The position numbers and the translations under genes were made by a program. A DNA stretch of 51,295 nt from Porogramme epimiltina (taxonomy: Eukaryota > Basidiomycota > Agaricomycetes > Polyporales > Polyporaceae), in NCBI GenBank assembly GCA_900155495.1, contig FTLJ01000712.1:1-51295 (forward strand), written 5' to 3'. The notes under the pieces were generated by a model. That model worked only from the letters and a program-made list of their open reading frames with translations. It ran no database searches and had not been told where the DNA came from. How positions within the stretch are numbered: the stretch's first letter is position 1; the number at the start of each line of letters is the position of its first letter. Positions 35,082 through 46,700 of this stretch are shown piece by piece.

Positions 35082-35620
35082 ACTTCCGCCCCTCAAATAA
35101 CTTATGAGACATCGGGTTAAGATAACGAGGCCGAGAGAAGTTGTGTCGGTGGTCTTCGGCGTCGTTGAAGGAATGAACGTTTCGGTCGGTGTCAAATCGA
35201 AGGGGGTTGCCAGTTCCGTAGTGGAGAGTTGTGTTTATTTTGCTTGATCCATGTATCCTCCAAATCGTCTCTATATCAATTCCTACACCGGCAGTCGGCT
35301 TGTGCCCTCGCCTCCTCCCATACACTTGTGGTGTCTGAAAAATTGCCCCGCCACCGCGCTATGACGTCGTTTACGGCGGTCCCGCACAGTGATCCCCGCG
35401 CTGCACCCGCCGTCGCGTAAACCGGGTGCCTCAATGACCGCCCAGGACCCCACGGCTTGATGAATGCTGGAGTCCATGCGTGGGCAACGCGTCCACGCTC
35501 CTCTCGCGCCTCCCTCGCGCACAAAACCCTGGACTCGGACGCATCCGCCCGCCAACCCCCTCTAGGCTGGGTGCCCTCTGAAACAGCTTCGGCCCTTCCG
35601 GACCATCGACTACTACCGCC
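35082..35620 (+). other. Antizyme 3' UTR and Smr gene promoter
   Basis: 539 bp between two plus-strand genes. The left half is T-rich and UTR-like. The right half is GC-rich with CCTCTCGCGCCTCCCTCGCG pyrimidine-rich promoter sequence. No TATA box and no supported gene. Confidence 0.5.
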
Positions 35621-37062
35621 ATGAGCCTCCTCGCAGGCCTCCTTGGAGGTCTCCTCAAGTGTCTCTGTGGCGGCTCCCAGGAAGAGCAGCGGCCCCAACA
35701 GCAGCAACAGCAGTACTACCCGCCCCAGCCGCAACAGCAAGTCGTCCAGCAGCCCACGCCCGTCTACCCTCCCTCAGCCCAGCAGCAGCCCTGGCAGCAA
35801 CAGCAGCCCCAACCTCAGCCTCAGCCTGCACGGCCGTCGCAACAACAGGCAGCGCACCCGTCGTACGCGCAGGCTGCGCAGGAGCACGAGGCGAAGCCGG
35901 CGGGGCACAAGAAACACAAGAAGCACCACGGCGGGGGCGGGGGCGGGCACGGGTCGGAGTCGGGCGCGACATCGACGCCGTATGCGGGGCACACGAGCGT
36001 GAGCCCGCCCTCCGCGCACGCGAGCCCGCCGTCCTCGCCGCCGCATGCGCCCTCGAGGCCGTGGTCGCCGGGTCGTCCTGTGAGTGTCTGTTTCTCATCC
36101 CGTGGACGTAGTCCTCCCCCGCCGAAACCGAGTCTACATCCCCTATCCTCCACCTCCACCTCCACCTCGCCTCGCCTCCTGCGCCCGCGCCCGTCTCATG
36201 CACTGACCCCGACGCTCCGCACAGGACCCGAACCAGGTCAACCAGCACAACGAGTTCTACGTGGGCCTGCGCGCGCGCGCGAACGCGGCGGGCGACGAGA
36301 TGGCGCGGAGCTTCGACGGCGCGCACGCGGCGTACGAGGCGGGCGAGCACGCGCGCGCGAAGGAGCTCTCGGACGCGGGCAAGGCCGCGCAGCGCGAGAT
36401 GGAGCGGCTCAACGGCGAGGCGGCCGCGTGGATCTTCCGAGGTGCGTCCTCCTTCCCGGGGCGGTGGGTGGTGGTGTGGGGTTTGTGGGACGCTGACGGG
36501 TGCGCTCGTTGCTGCATGTAGAAAACAACACGGTGAGTTGGGCTGGTGTTTGTGGACGTTCGGGAAGGTGCTGATCAATGATGGGCGGCGTGTGTTACAG
36601 GACAGTCAGCCTGGTGAGATTGACCTCCACGGGTTGTATGTGAAGGAGGCCATTCGGTACACGGACCAGTCGATCCAGGAGGCTCGCGCACGTGGTGACA
36701 CGAAGATCAGGTTCATCGTCGGTGCGTCTCTATTTTTGTGTATGGAGGCCTCGTACTGAGGGGGTTTGTTGTGCAGGCAAAGGCCTACACTCGGCCAACC
36801 ACGTCGCGAAGATCAAGCCAGCCATTGAGGAACTCATACAGAAGTGAGAACAGCCATTCGTTGTCTTTATAATGTTGCTAAATGCTCAACTACGTATCCA
36901 TTTCTTAAACGCAGGCACGGACTAGTCGCTGAGTTGGATGAACATAACTCTGGCGTTCTCATAGTGAACTTGGATGGCCAGGCGTCGGGCAGGGGACCCG
37001 TTATGGGGGCCGACGAACTTACGAGGGGCCTTGAGAAGAAGGACGAGTGTATCATCATGTAA
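35621..37062 (+). CDS. DUF1771/Smr domain protein
   Basis: Six exons, 35621-36079, 36225-36441, 36522-36532, 36601-36721, 36777-36843 and 36915-37062, give 340 residues. Residues 1-150 are Gln/Pro-rich with a Lys/His/Gly stretch (GHKKHKKHHGGGGGG). The DUF1771 helical segment is at about 155-225 (NEFYVGLRARANAAGDEM, HARAKELSDAGKAAQREM). The Smr domain is at about 232-315, with the diagnostic IDLHGLYVKEAI and GKGLHSANHVAKIKPAIEE. Smr domains bind or cleave nucleic acid; eukaryotic DUF1771-Smr proteins such as yeast Cue2 act on mRNA at stalled ribosomes. This copy has no CUE domain and resembles the smaller YPL199C type. Exon 3 is only 11 nt but is required to keep the linker FRENNTDSQPGEIDLHG in frame. 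The C-terminus ends DECIIM. Confidence 0.9.
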
Positions 37063-38006
37063 AGTAGGTGGCCTTCACTTCTAACTCTTTGGTGTGCACA
37101 AGCTGACACCTGTGATAGACTAGATGTCAACTGTGCTGTGCTGTGAGCTTAGAGGTTCTTCTGTCGAATTGCTGTAATCCTATACACTTCACATGTTCTT
37201 GCTCAAGTGGACCATAGTCTCCGCTTCACGGATAGGGTTCTACGCCGACCAGCGAGCCCACACTCAACTAGAAAAAGGACATATGCATGCGTGTATCCCG
37301 CGAAGATCGATACTGACGAGGTTCAGCGCCATGCTCTCGGGTGCGGCCCTGACTGCAGCGTAGTATTGGCCCTAGACCTGTGGGAAGTCGAAAAGGGCGA
37401 AGATAAGTGCTATCATGGGTGTACCCCCGGCCGCTCTTCTCGCCGTCCTTCGCGGAGTTCACAAAATAGGGAGCAGAGCGACGGAGAACCACTTCACCGT
37501 ATAAGCCTCGCGGTCGCCGCGTTCTCTTGCTGTGTCCATGGGTATATATCGATGTGGGTCGGGTCATGATGCGATGTTTGCTACAATGACATTGGCGTTG
37601 AGTAGGGAGGGATTTCAGATATAGCCGAGCACACAGGGTGTAGGCACACAGCGTACATCGAAATAAGCTCCAATTCGGAACGCGGGTAGCAGGGTATCCA
37701 AAAGGTACAATAGGTCGATACATCATGATCAGTCGCAGAACGTATACAATATCTAGGTGGCGAGCATTATACAAGATCCAGTTCGATAGTCCCCACAAGT
37801 GCCCTATATCCGTGTATCCTCCAAAGTCATCTCCTTAGCATCGGCCGGAAATCGTGAGAAGTGTTGACCGTGTCGATCGTGCCGTGCTCATTCCTCGTGA
37901 TTGCGAGGCAGAATTGGTGGTATCAAAGGAGGAGAGAGGGGCCTAAGGGGAAGAAAGCCTCGTCAACACTAGATCACACATGAATATGAGCAAACCATGG
38001 CATTGC
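37063..38006. other. Intergenic between convergent genes, no supported gene
   Basis: 944 bp between the Smr stop and the BTB stop, so mostly 3' UTRs and spacer. It is less GC-rich than the coding parts. Frames such as 37207-37569 (+) and 37268-37798 (-) have no recognisable features. Confidence 0.55.
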
Positions 38007-38885
38007 TTACTCGATGGTCCTCGGAAGCTGGTCGATGCACTCGTGGATGACGCGCATCGTCAACGTCTTGTCGTACAGCACGCGCTCGCAGCTCGTGCAC
38101 TTGGCCGCCCAGCACGCGCGCGCAACGGGCCAGTCGAGGAGCCCCGGGTTGACGACGGTGTCGCCGAGCGGGCGGGCGTCCATCTCCATGATGATGACGT
38201 ACTTGAGCTCGCGCCAGGTGTGGTAGTCGACGGGCATGCCGCAGTGCGAGCACGACGAGTTGCCGACGTCGTTCACGAACGGCGGGTCGTCGAGCCGCCG
38301 GCGGAGCGCCTCGCGCCGCTCGTGGTGCAGCGCGAAGAGGCTCAGGAGCGCGTCCGTCCCAAGTTTCTGCAGCGTGCCCCGGTGCTCGGGCGCGTGGAGG
38401 TTGAGCGTGAGCGTCTCGCGCGAGGCCATCATCGCCTCGTCGTCCCAGCTGTACCGGCACGCGATGGCGTAGAGGCGGAGCGGGTCCGAGAGGAGTGGTG
38501 GAGTCGCGAGAAGCGCGCGGACGACGGACATGGGCCCCGCCATGTCGTACTTCTCGGCTGCGTGGAGAAGGGGTTCGATGATGTCCCATGAGTCAAGGCG
38601 GGGGATGGCGAGACCCGAGATGATTTTGAGGAGTGCGACTAGGGTGGTAGAGTCCTCATCGACGGTGAGCGTCTCAATAGGCTGATCGAGGAGGCTAGTT
38701 CGTTGAGGGAGTGAGTACATCCCCCGGAACCAGCCTGATGTTGTCTTGAGGGTGTATGAGTGGACGCGGAAGAGGATCCCGTCTTTAGATGCTAGAATGA
38801 CATCCCCATCTGGAGACGAGAACAGAGGGTGATATTCGGCTTGTGGCTGGGCCGCAGGGAGGCTGTCACTAACTTCCGCTTGCAT
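38007..38885 (-). CDS. BTB/POZ domain protein
   Basis: Single exon of 292 residues. The start is the first ATG (38885, MQAEVSDSLP); the frame is open upstream but without ATG. The BTB fold covers about residues 22-125: PDGDVILASKDGILFRVHSY, TLKTTSGWFRGMYSL, DEDSTTLVALLKIISG and IIEPLLHAAEKYDM. This is the Agaricomycete BTB type without Kelch or BACK repeats. The C-terminal half has helices and two CxxC motifs (CSHC at 212-215, CTSC at 263-266), a possible metal site not usual for plain BTB proteins. BTB domains dimerise and often recruit substrates to Cullin-3 ligases; no such role can be shown here. The family is expanded in mushrooms and often varies between strains. Confidence 0.85.
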   Translation of the reverse strand: MQAEVSDSLPAAQPQAEYHPLFSSPDGDVILASKDGILFRVHSYTLKTTSGWFRGMYSLPQRTSLLDQPIETLTVDEDSTTLVALLKIISGLAIPRLDSWDIIEPLLHAAEKYDMAGPMSVVRALLATPPLLSDPLRLYAIACRYSWDDEAMMASRETLTLNLHAPEHRGTLQKLGTDALLSLFALHHERREALRRRLDDPPFVNDVGNSSCSHCGMPVDYHTWRELKYVIIMEMDARPLGDTVVNPGLLDWPVARACWAAKCTSCERVLYDKTLTMRVIHECIDQLPRTIE

Positions 38886-40182
38886 GAGTATTAGGGTACA
38901 GGGCAACCCTGCGATGCAGATAAGATTGAGATATCTATGCGGTAATGGATAGGGCACTGTGGGAGGCACCAGAAGGGGTCAGTATCAGCGTGAACACCCG
39001 CGAAACAGAAACAATTAGAGGAACTGCCGAGTGAGCCTCCCCGACGCTGGAGGTTTTCCTGTAGCCGCCACTGAGGCAATACTAGCTCTACCCTGGCCGT
39101 ACAGGCGCACATCACCAAATCGAGTACGGCAGAGGACAATACAGTAGCCTGGTGTGGAGCTGGAGGAAGCGACAAAGAAATTTCGTGCCGACTTCTTCCA
39201 GCCCCGGGAGCTTGTGCCAGCATGTTGCGTGAAAATCCATGCAGTAGCACAGAGACGGCGACAGCAAGGCGAACGGATCCGAGAAGAAGACACTAAGCAC
39301 TCACCGTGGTGGACGTTGATGCACAAGTCCTAGCCGTGCCCTGCAACAACATGTACATGGCCACAATTGAGTTCCGTGACTTTTCCCACGCGCCCCAAAT
39401 GGTAAGACCACAGGCGACACGGCTCGAAGCGCCTCCCCCTTTCTTCCCGGTCACTGTGAACATCCAGGTCCTCGGACAGAAGACCCCCACGTCTTCGGAG
39501 CCTGGCCAGATCCCGACCTCGTATGATCCGACTCCAGTTTCACTCAATGCCTTGTATTTCCGAGGCGGCAGTTTTGAGCGTCCGTGGCCATCAATGGGCC
39601 CCCCACGCGACGTTTGCGCGGCGCAGCCTTTCGGCGATTCACGGCATCCGAAATGGCCGTCTCCCCGCATGTCTTGTCAACACTGACAGCTATTTAGACC
39701 GGACTGGGACACCAAAAGACTGTGTTTGCCGCCTTGTTAGATAGCCCCCAAGGCTTATCAGATATAGGTAAAGCACTAGCTCTATCGGTGCTGACGACGG
39801 GCATGCTAACGCGGCCCCGAATCGCCTCTACAGGCCCCGCACCACCTTCGCGGGGAAAACATTCGGTTATGCCGATACCAGCGCTGATCCCCGCGCACAG
39901 TACGCGTTAGCGTTTCAACCGACGTCGGTTGTCCCAGCGGGTCCGCATTTACCTAACAGCACAACAGAGTGGCAGAACCCGACGTTGCTGCCCGGGGCCC
40001 CATAAAATTATCGCTCGCCCGTCCCGAAACATGTCCCCACTTCTTGACGTCCCCATCCTTCCCTTCGCGCGGCCGGGGGACCGGAATCCTTCCTGAAGTC
40101 CTACTATCTGTGCCCTGTACCGCAGCTGCGTTGGCCAGACGCCTAGGTTTTCTTCGACAGCTGCAGCTGCAGTGGGGACGTA
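38886..40182. other. Intergenic between divergent genes, no supported gene
   Basis: About 1.3 kb upstream of both the BTB gene (-) and the DUF6534 gene (+). The frame at 39306-39686 (+) has no ATG start and no motif, so I do not call it. Confidence 0.5.
40002..40007 (+). promoter_or_regulatory. TATA-like element of the DUF6534 gene
   Basis: ATAAAA in a GC-rich context, about 176 bp before the ATG at 40183, on the correct strand. Confidence 0.4.
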
Positions 40183-41864
40183 ATGTTCACGTCTCTGGAA
40201 GCCTCAACTAGTGCCGTGACCATCCCATATGGCGCGGTCCTGGGACCGATCGTGCTGAGCATCTGCATCAACGCCTTCTTCTATGGGTTCAGTGTTCTGC
40301 AGTTTATCCAGTACCGCACACGCCTCTTTCGAGATAACGTCCTGACCCAGTGAGCATACTCCAACACTGCAGCGTGTGCTGGAGCTGATGCCCGTCTGTG
40401 CACGCGACAGGTTGCTCGTATCATGGACGTTCGTGATCGACACGTTCCACACCGGCGCGCTGTGCTGGATGATCTGGTACATCGTGGTGGATAACTTCAC
40501 GAATCCTTCGACTTTCTTCAACGCGCCGTGGCCGCTTACCGCCACCCCCACGTTCGTTGCGATGTACGTCTGTCCTCGTTCCTCTCTCAGTTGCTGTAGC
40601 TCACATCCTAACCAGAACCTCGGGACCCATTGAGCTCTACTTCGCATACCGCGTATGGGAGCTCAGTCACTCGCGACCGCTTTTCTGGGTCATCATATTC
40701 CTCACTGTCGCGACATGCGGCATGGCGTTCGTCTCCACTGCGTTTGCGTTTGCCCGTGCGAAGTGCGTCGCCCACCGAGTTCGTTTGTCTTCATTTCACT
40801 GACTTCGAATGAACAGCGTCAACGACTACAAGGGGCTCCTCCCTATCATAGACACCTGGCTTGGGGCCCACGTCTTGTGCGATGGACTCACCTCGTAAGT
40901 GCAATTTTCTTATTACGAACTAGTGCGCTCGCTAATGCATTACGCCCCTGACTTGTCGTCTTATGGTAAATTAGATGTGCACTCTTGTACTACAGTGCCC
41001 AAAGTCGGACTGGGTTCAGACGTGCGGTTCTAATGATTTCGTTAGTGCAGCCGGCAGCTAATCTAATGTCAATTAGGCTACGACACGAAGAAGAATCAAA
41101 TCGCGCAAGCGTTCATTCAATCTTCGGCTCTGACATGTCTCTTCACTGTGAGCGGTTGCGGTTGCTCGACATTAATGCTGATACTGATGGCCTGTTGAAT
41201 ATCGGATACCCATAGCTCACCGATCTCATTCTCTTCGTGAGTGGCGCCAACGGAATGGCTTCGCATTAAGCCGTTCTCCCGGGAGCTTAATTGACACGAT
41301 CCCACAGAGTCTCCTTCCGACAACCAACTACCATCTCCTATTGGGCATTCCCATGGGCCGAGTATACACGTGAGTATAGTCTAGACCCTCTGGAACAGGG
41401 TACTAACCTTACTTCGTTCTTCCCTGATCCCAGTTGTACATTAGTTGCTGTAAGATGGAGAACATTTCCATGGCATCCACCACTGCATAACTCAACCTTA
41501 TACCGCAGATGCTCAACGCGCGATTAAAACTGCAGGAAGACGAGGCCGACGGGATCACCACACCCGAGGTGCGTGCCCAGGCGCGCTGCGCAGTGTGGGC
41601 AAGGGTGCTGACGTCACCCTCTGTATCTAGCGCCGCGGCTCGTACGAGCGGCACGTCGAGTTTGCGAAGGCGTTCGGGAATCTCAAGCGGGCTCCGACGG
41701 AAGTTCGGGTCGGGGTGTCGGTGCGAGAGGAGGTCGAGATCGTGAACCTGGAGGATACGCTCCGCTCGCGAACGCCGAGCAAGGCGGACCGAGAGGCGGA
41801 TCCCGACGCGGGCCATTGTTCGGACGACTCGGAGACCACAGACCGGAAGGCCGTGCCCGTCTGA
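40183..41864 (+). CDS. DUF6534 family multi-pass membrane protein
   Basis: Eleven exons, 40183-40349, 40411-40563, 40616-40762, 40817-40894, 40975-41021, 41077-41147, 41216-41236, 41308-41369, 41434-41449, 41509-41568 and 41631-41864, give 351 residues. The family is recognised from the N-terminal GAVLGPIVLSICINAFFYG, then TFVIDTFHTGALCWMIWYIV and the signature SGPIELYFAYRVWELS, followed by LYYSAQSRTGF and the last membrane segment ending in GRVYT with LNAR. About seven hydrophobic segments are present, then a charged cytoplasmic-type tail of about 80 residues. The family is abundant in Agaricomycetes and has no known function. Exons of 21 nt (LTDLILF) and 16 nt are needed to restore the last two membrane segments; each keeps phase. 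The exons after 41021 are less certain than the first four. Confidence 0.83.
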
Positions 41865-42281
41865 GCGGTTGCCTTGTACCGGCCAGCGTCGGTTTCACGC
41901 CGCGGGCGGAGGGTGCGGAGACAGAGAGCCTCCCATTTGCTTATCCATCACATATAGAAATGTCATATAATATCTTGGTTGCTGCAGGAGCTGTCGGTCC
42001 TACGAGACCATTGAAAATATCTCCAGACAGCCGGATGCCTGCAGGTGGACAATAGCGCCCCTGGCCAGCCCTTTTGGCGAGACCCTATAGCCGAATCGGG
42101 GTGCACGTGATGGCACGCCCACGACGCGTCGGGATGGAGCGCGACCACCCTTGGCGCTCGTAGGCTTTAAGGTCAACCGCCACCCACTGCCCACCTCTTG
42201 GCTCTTGCCTCCTTCCGCCCCTCCAGGCCTATACGCGACCCCCTCCGCTCTCTCCCCGCGCCTTCGTCGCACGCAATCACC
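41865..42281 (+). other. DUF6534 3' UTR and RING gene promoter
   Basis: 417 bp between two plus-strand genes. It ends in a pyrimidine-rich stretch (CCTCCTTCCGCCCC, CCCTCCGCTCTCTCC) just before the RING gene ATG, the typical leader of a TATA-less fungal gene. No further gene is seen. Confidence 0.55.
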
Positions 42282-43468
42282 ATGCCTGCTACTCGCACGG
42301 TAACACGGACGGGCAGCCGACAACCAACTCCCCGCTTACATCACCTGGCCCATGCCCATGCCCACCCAGCTCAGGCCGGCCCATCGAACCCTGCGGCGCA
42401 CCCCATTGTGTTGGAAGATGACGAAGGCCCCGCACGAACAAGAAGATCCGTAGAGCGAAAGGCGTCAAAGCCGCGCTCCCAACAGAAGGCCCGTGCTCCG
42501 CCCTCCTCACAACCTTCCGAAGTCATCGAGATATCCTCGGACGAGGACGATGCACCGCTCGTTAAGAAAAGGAGGGAGTCCAAGGCAGATGCCTCACGGC
42601 TGTTGAAGGCTGCCCAAGAGGTGCGTGGTCTACGCACTATCGGCGGATAGCGAACTCAAATTTTGGCCTGCTTGGGTCCGTCAGGAGAACAAGAGGCTGA
42701 AAGACCAGCTAGATGCGTTATCGCGCAAGGTGTGCATATTTTAGCGTATGCATGATGCGTAGGATCTAACGACGAATTTCGCAGGCAAATGAGCCCGCGC
42801 TACCCAAACCGCTTTCCCAAGCACGCATCACCGGAGAGACGGCGTCTGTGGATGACAAGGTTAGGGTGTAATCGTGGTCCCGTGTCTGCCAGCCTTTCGT
42901 TGACCATATCTCCCCCACAGCTGCTCTCCGCACTGGAAGAGCACGTTACCTGCTTGATTTGTTCTTACAAAATGTGGTATCCATACACGTACGTCCTTCG
43001 CCCGCTGACGCCTACATCTGACACTCAATCATCCCACTTTTGCTCCGATATCACAGCCTTGCATGCGGACACACCTTCTGCAGGGGGTGTCTACAGGACT
43101 GGTTCGGCGATGCGCTCGCGAAACACCTCGGCGCTCACCCCAACTACGATGCCCACCACATCGTCCCTCACCACACCCTTGCCACTATCATTCACCCGAA
43201 CATACCGGAGGCTCACAGAAGGGCGGCCCAACGCGACGCTATGAGCAAAATCCTCAGCGCCCCTCGACCTTCTTATTCGTGTCCAACCTGCCGCGTCCTG
43301 ATCAGGTCCAGGCCCGCTGAGAACTTTGTTATCAAGCATGTCGTCCACACTGTCGCCGGCGTCCAGGGTGAGCCATGTCCTATCCCGCCCCCACTCCCGG
43401 CTCCGGGCAAACCCGCGGAGGGCGCCTTCGACGCGTTCTTCCCACCCGCGGTGCTGGATATGGTCTGA
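42282..43468 (+). CDS. RING finger protein with split RING, putative E3 ubiquitin ligase
   Basis: Five exons, 42282-42620, 42685-42729, 42785-42859, 42921-42988 and 43057-43468, give 312 residues. Residues 1-110 are disordered with a basic, Ser-rich stretch and an acidic EVIEISSDEDD that resembles a SUMO-interacting or acidic binding patch. A short coiled coil (ENKRLKDQLDALSRK) follows. The RING begins CLIC (164-167), CGH (179-181), CRGC (184-187). The last zinc pair, CPTC, is at 251-254, so 63 residues (rich in His and Ala, probably helical) are inserted before it. Ordinary C3HC4 RINGs have far fewer residues there. E3 activity is inferred from the fold; nuclear location is suggested by the basic stretches only. 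Confidence 0.85.
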
Positions 43469-43774
43469 AGTCCGGACGTTAATGCGATGGTGCCTTGTTG
43501 TATCCCTCCATGCTTGTCGTGCTTCGTACAGACGGAGTATCATTATTACCCTATGTTTTCCGTGCACTGCTCTACGTACCTTATTCCAATTACTCGTTGG
43601 CATTGTACATCACACACACCCTCATGCATCATTCTGCTGTTTGCATTACTGTAGTCTTGGGGAATAAGATCAGAAAGTTCCTAGCAGTCCGTACAGAACC
43701 CGTGTGCGCAATTCCAAGCTGATAAGTTACTCAAACATCAATAGAACAAGGCACTCGCGCGAAACCACCCGCTC
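43469..43774. other. Spacer between convergent RING and MED12 genes
   Basis: 306 bp shared by the two 3' UTRs; AT-richer than the flanks, no gene. Confidence 0.6.
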
Positions 43775-46700
43775 TCATCGCCTTCTCTTCGTCGTCTTCC
43801 CTGCAGCAGCCGTCTTCCCCGCCTTCGCCCGCTTCTGTCCCGACGCCGCCGGCACCGGTCCCTCCACGAACTCGATCTCGTCGTCGTCCTCTTCCGCGAT
43901 CGTGCTCATCGCCTTCCGCTTCTGGGAAGAGCCCGTCCCCGTCCCAGTCCCCGTCCCAGACACACCGTCGAACGCATCAACGTCGATGACGTCCCCCGCC
44001 GTCGAGACCGACAGCCGGCTCGGCGGGTGCGCTGGGCTCGGGCGCACCGAGCCCGCGGAACGCACGGAGGACGCGGGCGACGGCCGCCGCGAGGACGTGG
44101 ACGCGGAGCGGCCGTGGCCATAGTCCGAAGCGTATGCGCCCGCGCCCGCGCCGACGAGCGACTCTACAGCGTCGCCTGAGGTGTCGCCTCCCCCGCCGTG
44201 GGGGTCGTCTTCGTCATCGTCCTCGTCGGGCGGGATGCGCGTCTCGCGCCAGTCGCGCTTGAACGCGCTCTCGGCGTACACGTCGTCCTGGAACGAGCGC
44301 AGCGTCGCCTCGCCGAGCATGTCCGTCCCCGCGCCCCCGGGAGCTGTGCGCACGGTGGTGGGCGGGATGACCCGGTCGCCCGTGACGCGCGCGTCGAAGA
44401 GCTCGAGAGAGAGCGCCGCGGAGTTGCGCACCTGCGGGCGATCCGAGTGTGAGTCCGATGGCCCGGCTCCGGCGCTGCTGCCGCTCCCGCTGCCCCGCGC
44501 AGGCAGCTCGCCCGTAGGTGCGTCCCCGAGGTACTCGGTCCACTCCCACGGGCGGTTCTGCACTGGGACTGGGGGGCCGGTGGGTACGCCCGCGGCGTCG
44601 CGCGTGGCGTAGAAGAGGTCCGCGACGGCGGGGTGGAGAGCTACGTGCGGGAGGAGCGTGCGGAGACGGGCGCGGTACTCGGGCGGAGTGTCGGAGGGGA
44701 GGTCGGAGAGCGCGAACTCGGGGTAGTTCTTGAAGGGGTCATATGGGCCTGTCGCTTTCATATCGACGGGGATCTCTGCGAGTGACGGTCAGGCACGCGG
44801 TGAGCAGAGGGATGTGCATGATTTACCGTCTAACGTGTAGCACAATGTGTCTAGCAGAAGGGGGAAGACGAGCATGTTGAGGCCTTCTCCTGCGCCATGC
44901 ATCTGTCGTGGTGGTTAGCACCGACCAGACTGTGTTACGTAGTTGAGACGTACCAGAGCTAGCCGCGTCAGGTCAAGACACAACGCTTCCGCTAAATCCT
45001 TGGCTTGCTGACTCCATGTGATTGGGAAGCCCAGGTGAAACTGGAGGACTCGTGCAAGGAAAACCACCGCCTGCGAGCCGAGGGCTGATTGGGGCTCCCA
45101 GGGCGTGTGCACCAGCGGACCCATGACCCGCGCCATATGCGCGATCTTGCCGCATATAGCCGAAAACAAGGCTTCCTGTACTGCGCCGTCGAGCTGTGGG
45201 AGGGCCGTGTCCTTCCGGAAGGGCGCTACAATGTTCGCGAGAAGGCGCAGCATCTCGCTCGCGATGCTCTTGAGGTCTTTTGCATCCGCGAGGGGGTCCC
45301 ATTCGCGCAGCACGTCCGCGATGCGCCTGAGGCCGGCAGAGACAAACTGCGCAGATCGGTGATATTAGCGTCCGTCGTGAGACGGGCAGGGCGGGAGTCG
45401 CGAGCTCACCTTCGCAGCGACGGTGCCGTCCATGTCCGTTACGAGGTCGGCGATGAAGTCGGCCTCCTCGGGTTTCTTGCATGAGTAGAAGACGGCCCCG
45501 GCGAGCTTGTCGAGGCTAAAGCATGCGGCGAGACGCGTGGACTCGCGCGACATCCCCTCTTGCAGCTGCTTGATGGTGAGACGGATCTCGATCGACGTCG
45601 CCGCGAGCTTCCAATGGCTGAGCAGGGAAGAGACCGCGTTCCAGTCCGCAGTGTTCACAGGCCCATCTGGCAAGGAACCGGCATCAATGGCAGCAGGACG
45701 GGGATTTAATACGGAAAATACCTTGTCCTGGATCATTGAGCATCAGCCGCAGCGCGCTCACAAGCGGTTCGTGCAGGTCGTCCGAGACGCTCTCGAGCAG
45801 CCGCTCGAACGTGAGGCGGACCGCGTCGAGATCGCGGTAGATCCCCTGGCGAAATACGCCGACACGGCAGATCTTGCGGCGCAGGCTGGTGCACGCCGTG
45901 CGGAGCGACTCGCTCAGGAAGCGGTTCTGCTCGATGAGCACGAGCGCGGGGAAGTTCGCGACGAGGAGCGAGAAGTGCGGCTCGCGGAACACGTCGCGGC
46001 GGCGCGTCTGCAGCCCTTGCGCCTCGAATACGTCCGCGGGCGGAAGGCCTGCACCGCACTCGTCCAGGAAGAGCAGGTGGTCGAAGAGCGTGTGCGCGGA
46101 TGTGAGGAGCGTTTCGAGCGCCTGGCCTTGTTCTTCGTTGGACACGCTCACGCCGGCTTTCCAGACCGGAAAGATGAGGCTCTCGAGGATCGTCGTCGTC
46201 GCGAGGGCGCCGTAGCACGAGAGGTAGAGCAGGACGACGGTCACGACGTCCCACGCCTCCGGAGTGAGCGCGGTGATGTCGTTCCATCCCGGGCCTGTGA
46301 GCCATGAGCGGATCTGCTCGTCGAAACCACGAGGGAGGTGCTGGTCGACGTGGAGGAGGAATGCTGCATAGCGGAGTGCGCAGGCGTGGCGACTGGGTAC
46401 GTCGGGGATCATGGCGGGGAGCTGCCGTAAGCTGGTGATGGTGTTGTCCCACACCTTCCACGCCCAATCCGGCGACGTCATGTACTTGTACCACAGACTA
46501 TTGGCCAGTAGGGACGGAGCCTCTGGGGCAGGGTCGGTGGCGAGCATGAGGATCTCGTGGAGGACCGGAGGCACGGCGTTCGCATTCTCGTTGTTTGGGA
46601 ATAATGCCTGTGTAGAAAGCTTGAGCTGTGCGTGGATTGTATCGTGATAGAACGTACGTGGGTATATGCTGATATGTCCGAGAGCATTTGCTCCCTAGCC

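Noticed and set aside
39306..39686. 126-codon plus-strand frame upstream of the DUF6534 gene
   Set aside because: Begins with GTG rather than ATG, has no recognisable domain, and no splice path into the DUF6534 gene was found.
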